Assembly: GCA_030549495.1 (NCBI GenBank)
Contig: JAUIRK010001036.1
Span: 220,001-284,000, forward strand
Length of the DNA: 64,000 bases
From: Nectonema munidae
Taxonomy: Eukaryota; Nematomorpha; Nectonematoida; Nectonematidae
Direction: 5' to 3'
Shown: piece by piece, positions 45,031-54,256 of the stretch
Layout of the letters: every line of letters begins with the position of its first letter
How positions within the stretch are numbered: the stretch's first letter is position 1
The notes under the pieces: model-generated
The model's database searches: none
Seen by the model: the letters and a program-made list of their open reading frames with translations, nothing else
What the model was told of the DNA's origin: nothing
Program-made: the position numbers and the translations under genes

Positions 45031-45445
45031 TTTATGATGTATTATGCACACAACCAAATTTGCAAAGTTGCGTTTCGGAAGATTCTTCATCTCGAAGGGT
45101 TAATTTCCCTTTGGAGATCTTCAAAACAAGACTCAAGACTTGTGGAAATATGGAAAAGAAGAAAAAATGCAAAACCTTTTTTTGGCTGCATTAAAACATA
45201 TTTCATCATCATCATCCACACCATTTGGTCCGCTACTAAACTTACCTATTTCTTTTTTATAAAATATATATCAATCGCGTTTCTATCATAACAATTTTAC
45301 TTACTAATTTTGACGGCAATGTCCCTTTTGTAAAAAATAGCTTTGCCTTACAAGTTTTTTTATCTTTCTACTGGGCAATTGTGTATCAGTGTTCATTCTT
45401 ATTTATTTCTAGACAAATCTTAAAAAAATGAAAAAAAATATTTAC
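45031..45445. other. Intron of the ADAMTS-family gene
   Basis: Short stretch between the LINE tail and the 45446-45616 exon; nothing recognised. Confidence 0.4.
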
Positions 45446-45616
45446 TTTGGACCATGGAGAAGTTTGCCAGAGAAATTCGCAGGACACGTTGCATTTTTTG
45501 ATGGCTTTTGGAAATGGGATTTTCAAGCACATCTTAGAAGAAACTGTGGAATGTTGTTGGCGAGAGTAGCAATGAACTTTTCGAGATTGATATCCTGTCC
45601 CACAAAATGCAGAACA
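45446..45616 (-). CDS. ADAMTS-family gene, second TSP1 exon
   Basis: A 171-bp exon, phase 0 at both ends, between ATATTGCATCAG and GTAAAT. It encodes CSAFCGTGYQSRKVHC, then MCLKIP, KKCNVSC (six cysteines), then FLWQTSPWSK leading into the next repeat. This is the best conserved TSP1 of the gene: CSxxCG, GxxxRxV and the W...W start are all present. The plus-strand ORF over the same bases is a shadow. Confidence 0.8.
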
Positions 45617-45719
45617 CTGATGCAATATTAAAAAAAAAAGATTATTTTGAAGCGTGTTAACTTTTTTAAATGAATTTTGATATCAAGTTATTAATTCAAA
45701 GTAATAGAAAACAAGTACA

Positions 45720-45830
45720 CAGTAGATCCATTATTACGAGGGATACGATATAGAGTGGCTGGGGTCTTGACTCCCATTTTTATGGACATATAACACGTGT
45801 TTCAGTAGATCTGTTATAACGCGAATTGGT
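45720..45830 (+). repeat. Two pogo/Tigger-like terminal motifs
   Basis: CAGTAGATCCATTATTACGA at 45720 and CAGTAGATCTGTTATAACGC at 45803 are in the same orientation. Ends of the form CAGTAGA.....TTATAACG.G are typical of pogo/Tigger-type elements. Two direct ends in 110 bp suggest broken or tandem copies. No transposase is nearby. Confidence 0.4.
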
Positions 45831-46437
45831 AGCTTGGGCTACTACTGCGTATACCGTATTCCATAGAAAATGTGTCTGGATGCTTGTTACTGTAGAACTT
45901 ATTGAAAAGCAAGTGATATTTGAAATACTTTTCACAAAATTTATGATGAAATGCTTATTACAAACCCTTCATTTATTAATCATCTATTACAATTTCCCCA
46001 TTTCAACTCAAGAAAAACAAGAATCAATAAAGACACAGGAGCGTAAACCGTTAAATTTGGTCTAGGAGGGGTTTAAATAGTTTATTTCATTTCTTCCTTC
46101 ATATGAAAAAGGTTTTAATATTTTTTTATTAGAAAGAATACAGTTTTTTGACGAAACCGATAAATAACCTAAGCTACTTTAATGTTAAAATAGCCAGTCG
46201 TACCAAGGAAAGTATTCATTAATGACAAAATAGCACATGAATATTATTAGATTTTTAAAAGAAAAACTAAAGATTTATTTCAAGTTTATTTATACATTCG
46301 GAAAAGAGCAGAACGATTAGAAAAGAAAATATCTCTAAGTCGTTTGGATAAGTATTTTGAAGTGAAAAAATCAAAAATTCGTTCTGTATTTTACGGATAG
46401 GGTACCTGAATATTTTTAAATAAAGGAAAAAATTTAC

Positions 46438-46726
46438 CTTAGACCACAAAGATGTATTCCATCTGAAATTGTCGTAAATACAATCCTTCGGTAGACAATA
46501 TCGAAGGTGTATTATTGAGTTTGGAGATGTAGAGAGAGAATTATCGAATAACTTCATACCTTCCGTCAATTGGTTCTTCAAATATTGACACTCTCTAACA
46601 TGTGATGATTTCCAGAAAAATTTGAAGCGTGGATCAGGAGATTTTATACATAAAAAAGAAATCGTTTGAAAGCCAAAAGTGTTACAAGAAGTAGAATTAC
46701 ATGTGCCCATATGGTTAAGCTTCCAC
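46438..46726 (-). CDS. ADAMTS-family gene, first TSP1 exon
   Basis: After ATTCTTATTTTTAAG the exon opens with one base of a split codon, then WKLNHMGTCNSTSC, the Trp start of a TSP1, ICIKSP-like and EC...RYCLPKDC (six cysteines). It ends in FRWNTSLWSK before GTAAAT, phase 0. The repeat is longer than usual (about 75 residues between first and last Cys), with an Asn/Ser-rich insertion between the third and fifth cysteines. It follows the spacer domain in ADAMTS proteins, where a TSP1 beginning W.P.GPW..C normally starts. The matching upstream exon was not found. Confidence 0.65.
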
Positions 46727-47640
46727 CTTAAAAATAAGAATTAAAATTTATTGCTTCAAAAATCAAGGATAGACATAACATTTGTGAATTAGTTAAACAA
46801 ATATCAAAATATAAACCACTAAATACATATAGTGGACCAAATATCTAATTTTCTAAGGATATATCCCAATTTATATAAGAAAAAATTTTTGTCCGTTTTT
46901 TCTTTAAAACTTGATATTGCAAATTTTTATTATTATATATTTTTTAGGACTAATGAATAACAGTTTACATTTTTTAAATTAGTTAACAAAATCTAATGAG
47001 TAATTTAAACTAATTGCTTGATGATATCTAACCATATTTTATAAAATTTTAACGTATTTATATTCAATATATGATATTTGAATAATTGAATTGATAGTTT
47101 TTTTTATATGTAAAACTAATTTTCTAATAAATTTTTTAAATAAATATTAAATTTTTAACAAAAAGTTCACTTCATTATTTTGTCATTTTAGTTTTTAGTT
47201 TTTTAGAAAAATTATTGTTACCATCAAAAATTTTAATATATTTTTACTTAATTTCCATTAAATTAAGATTTTAGAATTTAAAAATTCAGTATGCCAAAAA
47301 ACTTCTTTTTACAGAGAATTTTGCTAAAAAATCCATATTTTAAATAAGTTCGGAATGAATATGAAGTTGAATGCTTAATTTCTTTAAATTCGACTTATTT
47401 TTCAATAAGCAATAAAGGAAATGGATTTAGAAAAACGTAGCAACACAAATAAACTTAAAACTGCTTCATCATGTTCTAATCTTTAGCGTAACCTTACCGA
47501 TTATTTTGATCACTGCTTCCCTAGGGAACGTAAGACACAAATTCAAAGGAATGTAGGTAAACTGAGTAAAGACCCAAAATAAAGTAACAAATATTATTTC
47601 AAAGTTATTATAAATAAAATATTGTATAGCTTTTAAAGTT
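46727..47640. other. Intron of the ADAMTS-family gene
   Basis: AT-rich. A TTCCCTAGGGAA palindrome at about 47517 is the only notable word. It leads into the minisatellite. Confidence 0.4.
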
Positions 47641-48444
47641 TTTATAAAGTGCTAATCTTTAGAATATTGTTAGTTTTCGAGTTAGTGTTAGCATAGTTAG
47701 AATATTGTTAGTGTTAGTATAGTTAGAATATTGTTAGTTTTCGAGTTAGTGTTAGAATAGTTAGAATATTGTTAGTGTTAACGTTATTGTTAGCATAGTT
47801 AGAATATTGTTAGTGTTAGTATAGTTAGAATATTGTTAGTTTTCGAGTTAGTGTTAGCATAGTTAGAATATTGTTAGTGTTAGTATAGTTAGAATATTGT
47901 TAGTTTTCGAGTTAGTGTTAGCATAGTTAGAATATTGTTAGTTTTCGAGTTAGTGTTAGCATAGTTAGAATATTGTTAGTGTTAGTATAGTTAAAATATT
48001 GTTAGTTTTAGAGTTAGTGTTAGCATAGTTAGAATATTGTTAGTGTTTACGTTATTGTTAGCAGAGTTAGAATATTGTTAGTGTTAGTATAGTTAGAATA
48101 TTGTTAGTTTTCGAGTTAGTGTTAGCATAGTTAGAATATTGTTAGTGTTAGTATAGTTAGAATATTGTTAGTTTTCGAGTTAGTGTTAGCATAGTTAGAA
48201 TATTGTTAGTTTTCGAGTTAGTGTTAGCATAGTTAGAATATTGTTAGTGTTAGTATAGTTAGAATATTGTTAGTTTTAGAGTTAGTGTTAGTATAGTTAG
48301 AATATTGTTAGTGTTAACGTTATTGTTAGCATAGTTAGAATAGTGTTAGTATAGTTAGAATATTGTTAGTTTTCGAGTTAGTGTTAGCATAGTTAGAATA
48401 TTGTTAGTGTTTACGTTATTGTTAGCAGAGTTAGAATATTGTTA
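47641..48444 (+). repeat. GTTAG-based minisatellite with higher-order structure
   Basis: About 800 bp built from two alternating units: GTTAGAATATTGTTAGTGTT plus AGTATA (26 bp), and GTTAGAATATTGTTAGTTTT plus CGAGTTAGTGTTAGCATA (38 bp). A rarer third variant contains AACGTTATTGTTAGCATA or TTTACGTTATTGTTAGCAGA. The alternation gives a 64-bp higher-order period. It resumes at 52783 after the inserted LINE. GTTAG is reminiscent of telomeric TTAGG but the arrays contain no TTAGG or TTAGGG units. Confidence 0.9.
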
Positions 48445-48531
48445 ATAACATAACATAACATAACATAAGTTTATTAAGCAATTTAAAGAGGCTAGCAGCC
48501 TATGAGAATTGCATCAAATATAGCGTATTTT

Positions 48532-48765
48532 TCAAGGAACGGCAAATCTTTTGTCTTTCCAAAATTCATCGAGTTTTTTTTCAAATTCTTTCACAGTAAT
48601 TGAGTTAACAACTTCATTAGGTAAGCCATTCCAGTGATTGTATGCTCTTTGGATTAAGTATCTGCTTCTATACTTACTTTGAAAGGATTCAGGTGCAAAC
48701 TTCAGCAAGTGTGATCTGGAAATTCTCTTCGAAAATTCAGGCAAAACTTTCTCATCAATCTTCAT
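48532..48765 (-). CDS. LINE ORF2 C-terminal piece, out of frame
   Basis: MKIDEKVLPEFSKRISRSHL, then RSRYLIQRAYNHWNGLPNEV and FEKKLDEFW. This is the conserved end of CR1/Jockey ORF2 (R..F..R..N.WN.LP..VV.A.S...FK..LD..W), which in most copies is continuous with the RT. Here its ATG overlaps the ORF2 stop (ATGA), so a one-base change most likely separated the two. Termination-reinitiation across ATGA is an alternative. Confidence 0.7.
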   Translation of the reverse strand: MKIDEKVLPEFSKRISRSHLLKFAPESFQSKYRSRYLIQRAYNHWNGLPNEVVNSITVKEFEKKLDEFWKDKRFAVP

Positions 48766-51308
48766 ATTTCTTTTACGATATTAAATATTGATATCATTTC
48801 ATTTCTCAGGCTTCGATAATATAAAGAAGGCAGGTCAATCTTTTGAAGTCTTTCAATATAACATAAATTTTGCATTCCTTTCAAGTGCTTTGTGAATACT
48901 TTTTGAACCTTTTCTATTTTTCTGATGTTGATAATTGATGAACTTCCAAAAATTACATTTGCGTATTCCAGAACAGGTCTGACTAAAGATTTGTATAAAT
49001 ACAGAGAAATTTCGATTTCAGATAAGATGAAGGTATTGTTCAACATGTGTAGAATAGTGAAGGCTTTCTTGACAACGTGCAATACATGATCAGAGAAACA
49101 AAACTTTGAATCAACGATTAATCCTAGATCATTATGCTTTTCAACTTGGTTTAGCTTAGTTCCGCCTATATAAAAACTGGCATCCTCTTTTTTTCCAATT
49201 TGAAGGTGATAGCACTTATTTATATTCAACTGCATATCCCATTCTTTACTCCATCTATATATTTTGTATAGATCATTCTGTATATTCTTCGTACCTTCAC
49301 CCTTTGAACCCTTGAATAATTTTATATCATCAGCATAAATTTTTATATTTGATTTTAGATCATCACAAATATCATTTATAAACATAGAGAAAAATACAGG
49401 TCCCAATACAGAACCTTGAGGGATTCCACTTATTATTTCTGAAGTTGATGAGCATAATCCATTCAATCGAACAATAAATTTTCTATTAAAAATATAGTCC
49501 CTGAACCATTCTATAAGGTTTTCTCCTATACCATAAGATTTCAACTTTAACAAGAGTCTTTCATGGGGGACAGTATCAAAAGCCTTCTGAAAGTCCAAAT
49601 AAATAATGTTCACAGTTTTACTGATATTCATTTCAAGGGAAAATTCATTAGAAAATTCAATTAGATTTGTTATTGTTGATTTTTTTGGAAGAAAGCCATG
49701 CTGTTGCCGCGATATCAAATTGTTTTTATCAAGATGGTCAACAACCTTGTCCTTTATAATCGATTCAAGCACTTTGAAAATTATATTAATGACTGATATT
49801 GGTCTATAATTAGTAATGAGCTTTTTCTCACCTTTTTTAAAAACCGGTGATACACAGCTTAATTTCCATGATTCAGGTAGTTTACGCTCCACTAAAGACT
49901 TATTATATAAAACTGTTAGAGGCTTCGCTAAAACATTACAGAGTTTTTGAAAAAAAAGCGGTGAAATGTTGTCAATACCAGGTGATTTAGAAACATCTAG
50001 ACTTTTGAGCTTATGGTATACTTCGGATATTTCTATAGTCATTCTATCAAAGGGTTGTGAAATTAGTTTAACTTCAACGTTTCTAGTCAAAAGTTTACCT
50101 TCTCTTTTATACATGGAATAAAAGTATTCTTTAAAGGCTTCAGGTAAAAACTCATCTTCAATTATACTACCATTTTCACTCAATATTGTTTCAATAGCTA
50201 AATTATTTTTCTTCCTATTAATATACTTCCATACTTTTTTTGAGTTTTGCTTGTATTCTTTTAAAATTTTTACCTCATAATCAATTCTAAGTTGCCTGGT
50301 AAATTTTCTAAGATGATTGCTACATTTTTTATATTGTTCAAAACTATTTTTATTGCCATACTTTTTATACAGATTAAATAATCTTTTTTTATTTTTATAA
50401 ATAAAAATTGCATCTTTATTCATATACAATTTAAAAGATTTTTTATCCTCTAATTTAGGTACATGAAGCTCAATTTGTTTTTTCAAAAAAATTCCAAAAA
50501 TTTTCGAACTTCTTTCTATATCATTTTTATGTAAAATATTCCAATCTATTTCTTTAAAATTGTTCTCAATAGAAAAATAATCAGCAGAACTGAACTTATA
50601 CTTTGGAACAGCTTTTCGATATTGATGTACCTTTGACAAAGTAAAAGACACGCAATAATGATTACTTTTTGTAAGATTTGGAAGTATAGTCAAACTCTGT
50701 ATGAGATTTTCATCATTGGTTATTAATAGATCTAACAAACTTTCATTACCACTTGGATCTCTTCTCGTTGGTGCCCGAATAACTTGTGTCAATAAACTAC
50801 TTTGAACGAAGTTTAAAAACCGACTCTCAGGAGAATTATGTGGAGCGTCACACTTATCCCAGTCTATCCTAGGATAATTGAAATCACCTAAAATAACTAA
50901 GTTTCTTGAATTAGAACTATATTTAACTTCACCTATTCTATGAATTATTTTCTCCGTGGTTTTTTCCTTGTCTGCATTAGGGCTTCTATAAAAACAACTG
51001 AAAGTTGTTACTTGATTATTAAAACACATTCTAATGTTCAAATTTTCAAACAAATCAGTTGAATTAAATGGAAGCATGTATACAGACAAATAGCTTTTAA
51101 AATAACAAATTATACCCCTTCTATTTGTTAAGTTATCACTAGTAAAGTATTCATGATCTATATTATGGAACATTTTGAAGCCATCAATGTTAAAAAGATT
51201 AAGGTTAAAATTTTTTATATCGATTTTTTTTGATAAAAATTCAGTAACAAAAAGTATATCAAAGTTATAAATTTTAATTATTATTTTAATTTCATCTATT
51301 TTTGACAA
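48762..51308 (-). CDS. LINE ORF2: endonuclease and reverse transcriptase
   Basis: About 850 codons without a stop. The endonuclease shows FVTEFLS, NRRGIICYF, SCFYRSPN, VILGDFNYPRIDW, NESLLDLLITN and SNHYCVSF. The RT shows SPGIDNISPLFF, FKKGEKKLITNYRPISVINI, QHGFLPKKSTITNLI, NIIYLDFQKAFDTVPHERLL, SGIPQGSVLGPVFFSMFIND, IKIYADDIKLF and HNDLGLIVDS. All catalytic aspartates are present. No AUG starts the frame: the endonuclease motif FYTNANQLLSKIDE extends upstream of 51308, and the frame stays open back to the ORF1 stop near 51395. Translation may therefore depend on frameshifting or reinitiation after ORF1. Confidence 0.85.
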   Translation of the reverse strand: MSKIDEIKIIIKIYNFDILFVTEFLSKKIDIKNFNLNLFNIDGFKMFHNIDHEYFTSDNLTNRRGIICYFKSYLSVYMLPFNSTDLFENLNIRMCFNNQVTTFSCFYRSPNADKEKTTEKIIHRIGEVKYSSNSRNLVILGDFNYPRIDWDKCDAPHNSPESRFLNFVQSSLLTQVIRAPTRRDPSGNESLLDLLITNDENLIQSLTILPNLTKSNHYCVSFTLSKVHQYRKAVPKYKFSSADYFSIENNFKEIDWNILHKNDIERSSKIFGIFLKKQIELHVPKLEDKKSFKLYMNKDAIFIYKNKKRLFNLYKKYGNKNSFEQYKKCSNHLRKFTRQLRIDYEVKILKEYKQNSKKVWKYINRKKNNLAIETILSENGSIIEDEFLPEAFKEYFYSMYKREGKLLTRNVEVKLISQPFDRMTIEISEVYHKLKSLDVSKSPGIDNISPLFFQKLCNVLAKPLTVLYNKSLVERKLPESWKLSCVSPVFKKGEKKLITNYRPISVINIIFKVLESIIKDKVVDHLDKNNLISRQQHGFLPKKSTITNLIEFSNEFSLEMNISKTVNIIYLDFQKAFDTVPHERLLLKLKSYGIGENLIEWFRDYIFNRKFIVRLNGLCSSTSEIISGIPQGSVLGPVFFSMFINDICDDLKSNIKIYADDIKLFKGSKGEGTKNIQNDLYKIYRWSKEWDMQLNINKCYHLQIGKKEDASFYIGGTKLNQVEKHNDLGLIVDSKFCFSDHVLHVVKKAFTILHMLNNTFILSEIEISLYLYKSLVRPVLEYANVIFGSSSIINIRKIEKVQKVFTKHLKGMQNLCYIERLQKIDLPSLYYRSLRNEMISIFNIVKEI

Positions 51309-51394
51309 TAATTGATTTGCGTTAGTATAAAAAATCTTTAGGAACTTGTAACTCTTATAATTTAAAAAAGAACCAAAACTATTAGAAGCATTAA

Positions 51395-52417
51395 CTAATC
51401 TTTTCTCCGAAAATACCTCTTAACAATACTCATACCACAAATAGGATCCCCTTTTACAATGAAATGATAATCAGAGTTAATTTCAGTGTTCTTACTTTTA
51501 GCCTTCTGACGCATTTCATTTAACTTGATCCTTTCATCTTGATTCAAATCATTGGATATGAAAATATGTCTAAAATTACTTGGGGAATTCTTTAAAAGGT
51601 ATAAAGAAGCTGTCACCTTCTCTTTTGATTCTAAGTTTTCATAAACAATACGTAAAGGTCTTCTTGCTTTGGTCTGATCTTTACTTATTTTACCCAATCT
51701 CCGACTTTCTTTAACTTTGACATCTTTCAAATTAAGATGTTTCTGAAACAATTCCTCAATATATTTTCTATCATCAATTTTAGTACCATCATTGTCTTGA
51801 ACCTCATCAACACCATGTATGACGTGATTCATAACTCTTCTTTTTTTATAATCTTCAACATTTCTTTGTTGGATAAAAGCTTCATTAACAATACTTTTAA
51901 AGTCAGATGATAAACTTGATGATACTATAACATTACTATATGTTTCTTTCATTTGATCAGAACTATCTTTAATAATGACACTTGTCTTCTCAATATTAGA
52001 CAACTTTAAATTTATTTCCACCATTGAATTTTCAATTGCTACATTAGTATTTTGCTGAGATTTTTCCATATTTGAGATTTTCTCTTCAAATTTATTAAGT
52101 AAGTCATTCACTTTGGAAAATTTCTTAGAATTTTCTTTTTCATACTCACTTAATAAAGTCTGTGCTGGTTTTTCTTCCCCTCTACTACATTTATCACAAT
52201 ACCAACGAATGCCTCGACCTTCCCATAATTCTATAACTCTACATAATTCCTCTTCAATATTCTGACAAGAATGGCAGTACCAAGCAGCACATGAAGAGCA
52301 TCTAATCATATCATCTACATTTAAGGAACAAAGACTACATGTCCAATCTTCTACAACTTTTTTACCAGATTTTGTTTTACTTTTCATCACTGGTATCTTT
52401 GTTTTACTTTTCATCAC
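51395..52417 (-). CDS. LINE ORF1 with PHD-like finger
   Basis: 340 codons. Residues about 25-80 form a PHD-like zinc finger: WTCSLCSLNVDDMIRCSSCA, WYCHSC, then WYCDKC with C4-H-C3 type spacing. PHD fingers are found in ORF1 of many CR1-like LINEs. Residues about 90-150 are a predicted coiled coil (LLNKFEEKISNMEKSQ). The C-terminal third has RRVMNHVIHGV, then VKESRRLGKI, RPLRIVYENLESKEK and IFISNDLNQDERIKLNEMRQ, like the RNA-binding region of L1-type and CR1-type ORF1. The frame is intact. It ends in TAG, overlapped by the ORF2 frame. Confidence 0.8.
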   Translation of the reverse strand: MMKSKTKIPVMKSKTKSGKKVVEDWTCSLCSLNVDDMIRCSSCAAWYCHSCQNIEEELCRVIELWEGRGIRWYCDKCSRGEEKPAQTLLSEYEKENSKKFSKVNDLLNKFEEKISNMEKSQQNTNVAIENSMVEINLKLSNIEKTSVIIKDSSDQMKETYSNVIVSSSLSSDFKSIVNEAFIQQRNVEDYKKRRVMNHVIHGVDEVQDNDGTKIDDRKYIEELFQKHLNLKDVKVKESRRLGKISKDQTKARRPLRIVYENLESKEKVTASLYLLKNSPSNFRHIFISNDLNQDERIKLNEMRQKAKSKNTEINSDYHFIVKGDPICGMSIVKRYFRRKD

Positions 52418-52615
52418 AAAATATAACTATATATTAAACCACGAAACACAGTGAATATTATCAAAGATATCAACGAGGAAGAGAAAATAAGTCTTTTTTA
52501 ATGAAGAAAAAATTTGAAATAACTTTAATCAGTGGAAATATGAACGAACAAAATTTTTAGTAATTAAAAATTAATTTAAAAATTTTTTAGTGGAAATATG
52601 AACAGAAGTTTTTAC

Positions 52616-52761
52616 TTCAAAGGATTCAGGTAAGAAGCAATTCAGAAAATTACAGAAGGTAATTCTAAAATCTTTCAGCCATTTTAGATTCAAAGGATTC
52701 AGGTAAGAAGCAATTCAGAAAATTACAGAAGGTAATTCTAAAATCTTTCAGCCATTTTAGA
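52616..52761 (-). repeat. Two 73-bp perfect tandem units in the LINE 5' leader
   Basis: TTCAAAGGATTCAGGTAAGA...CAGCCATTTTAGA occurs twice head to tail without a difference (52616-52688 and 52689-52761). A shorter word, AGTGGAAATATGAAC, is also duplicated nearby (about 52531 and 52590). Tandem 5' monomers act as promoters in some LINEs such as mouse L1; a similar role here is inference. Confidence 0.8.
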
Positions 52762-52782
52762 CTGATACAAAACGAAAATATG

Positions 52783-52931
52783 AATGTTAGTATAGTTAGA
52801 ATATGGTTAGTCTTAGAGTTGTGTTAGTATAGTTAAAATATTGTTAGTTTTCGAGTTAGTGTTAGCATAGTTAGAATATTGTTAGTGTTAGTATAGTTAA
52901 AATATTGTTAGTTTTAGAGTTAGTGTTATTA
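52783..52931 (+). repeat. Minisatellite, distal block beyond the LINE
   Basis: The same GTTAGAATATTGTTAG-based units and order as 47641-48444, continuing for about 150 bp. It shows that the LINE split one array. Slight decay is seen at the junction (GTTAGAATATGGTTAGTCTT). Confidence 0.85.
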
Positions 52932-52961
52932 AATATAAAGATATACATACATCTTTCAAGA

Positions 52962-54256
52962 AGAACTATTATAAATCGTAAGCATGAATTTAGCCCACAA
53001 CGTAACAGACCAGTTAAAAAACATAATTCAAAAAGACACTATCTATTATTCAGTAGTTTTGCATGAATCAAAAGATGCAACTGACTCCACACAAGTAGTG
53101 TATATTGTTCGTGCTATAACTGCACAATTTGATGTAAATGAAGGATTGCTTGCTTTAGGCACCCTTAAGGGAGGACTAAGGGAATTGATGTTTTCAACGA
53201 TTTCAAAGAAAGATTTTTGAAAAGGGTCTAAATTTCAGAAATATAGTGAACGTGTGCACAGATGTTGCTGTTGCACCATCTATGACCAGAAGAAATGAAA
53301 GATTCGTTGCACATCTCAAAAAAAAACTTGTAAATAATTTCTTTGCATTAACGAAATCTCGGTGCCAAGTCTGTCATCCTCGATGACACTTTGAAAAAAG
53401 TTGTGGGTATAGTATCCGAGCAAATGCTATGAGGCATTGCCAGTTTCGACACATGCTCATGTTGGAAGATGAGTGTAGATTTGCCCTACCATTCAAAAGT
53501 GAGCTGGTTATCACTTGTGAGAATTTTATCTCTACCTAAGAAAATAATTGACCTCTATTGTGAGAACGATCAAAATTGCGAATTATCAGATGCTAATTTC
53601 TTCCACGATGTTGCCTTTCTTTGTGATATTATGTCAAAGCAGGATGAGTTAAATGTTTTGAGGCATGGTAAAAATAAGTCTATTCACAATATGTGGCAAA
53701 AATTCTGGCATTACTAGAAAAGTGAAAACTTTTGGGAAATCATTTTCCCGAGTTAACAAAGGTAATGAATGGAAGAAAAGAAGACACTGGAGAATCTTTT
53801 GAAAGAAACCAAACAGTTTTATATTTATTGATCAATGAATATGATGAAAGATTCAAGGATTTTGAGAAGAATAAAATAATTTTAAAACTAGTTTTCCAAC
53901 CTAACATACTTGACTTTTCTGAAGCACCAGAAGAGTTTAAAATGGAACTCATGGAGTTATCTGAAGATAACATTGCTAAATCGTAATTCGATAATAAAGA
54001 AGATCACGTAAAAATATGGAAGCGAGCGGCAAAGTATCCCCGTCTCCGTGAACATGCATGTATATCGTGTTTCTCCATGCACGACATATCTCTGTGAATC
54101 AACATTCTCTTACATGAGACAAATCAAGAATGCTTTGAAGGCTCAGATGACAGATTAACACCTTGGAAACTAATTAAAGCTCAAAACATCCATGTTTGAA
54201 CCAAATATTCCAATGCTGGTTCAACAGAAACAATATCAGAGACGTCATTAAATGAT
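52962..54256 (+). pseudogene. hAT transposase relic (GTF2IRD2-like)
   Basis: Starts with LSRRTI-like sequence, then an open piece (52984-53220) with YYSVVLHESKDATDSTQVVY and IVRAITAQFDVNEGLLALGT. The family consensus is FSL.LDES.D..DTAQL..F.RGV...F.V.EELL.L. Further pieces read VDLPYHSKVSWLSL (normally H.EVRWLS.G), DVAFLCDIMSKQDELNVL (DLAFL.DI..HLN.LN) and LLINEYDERFKDFEKNKIIL, then LVFQPN. About 1.3 kb, in at least four frames. The N-terminal finger and terminal repeats are missing. It starts only 30 bp from the minisatellite. Confidence 0.7.

Larger units (their letters stand above)
48445..52782 (-). mobile_element. Nearly intact CR1/Jockey-group LINE (4.3 kb) inside the minisatellite
   Basis: On the minus strand: a 5' leader with a duplicated 73-bp unit, ORF1 (340 codons), ORF2 (about 880 open codons plus a 77-codon C-terminal piece in another frame), a short 3' UTR and a (TATGT)n tail. 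CR1-like LINEs usually end in short tandem repeats rather than poly(A). Minisatellite sequence lies directly on both sides. The near-perfect coding state suggests a young copy. It is in the sense orientation of the host gene, within its 16.6-kb intron. Confidence 0.85.

Noticed and set aside
45428-45631. Plus-strand ORF of 67 codons
   Set aside because: It is a shadow of the TSP1 exon on the minus strand, which has splice sites and family motifs.
47641-48444. Possible interstitial telomere repeat (GTTAG words)
   Set aside because: No TTAGG or TTAGGG tandem units occur; the array is built of 26- and 38-bp units.
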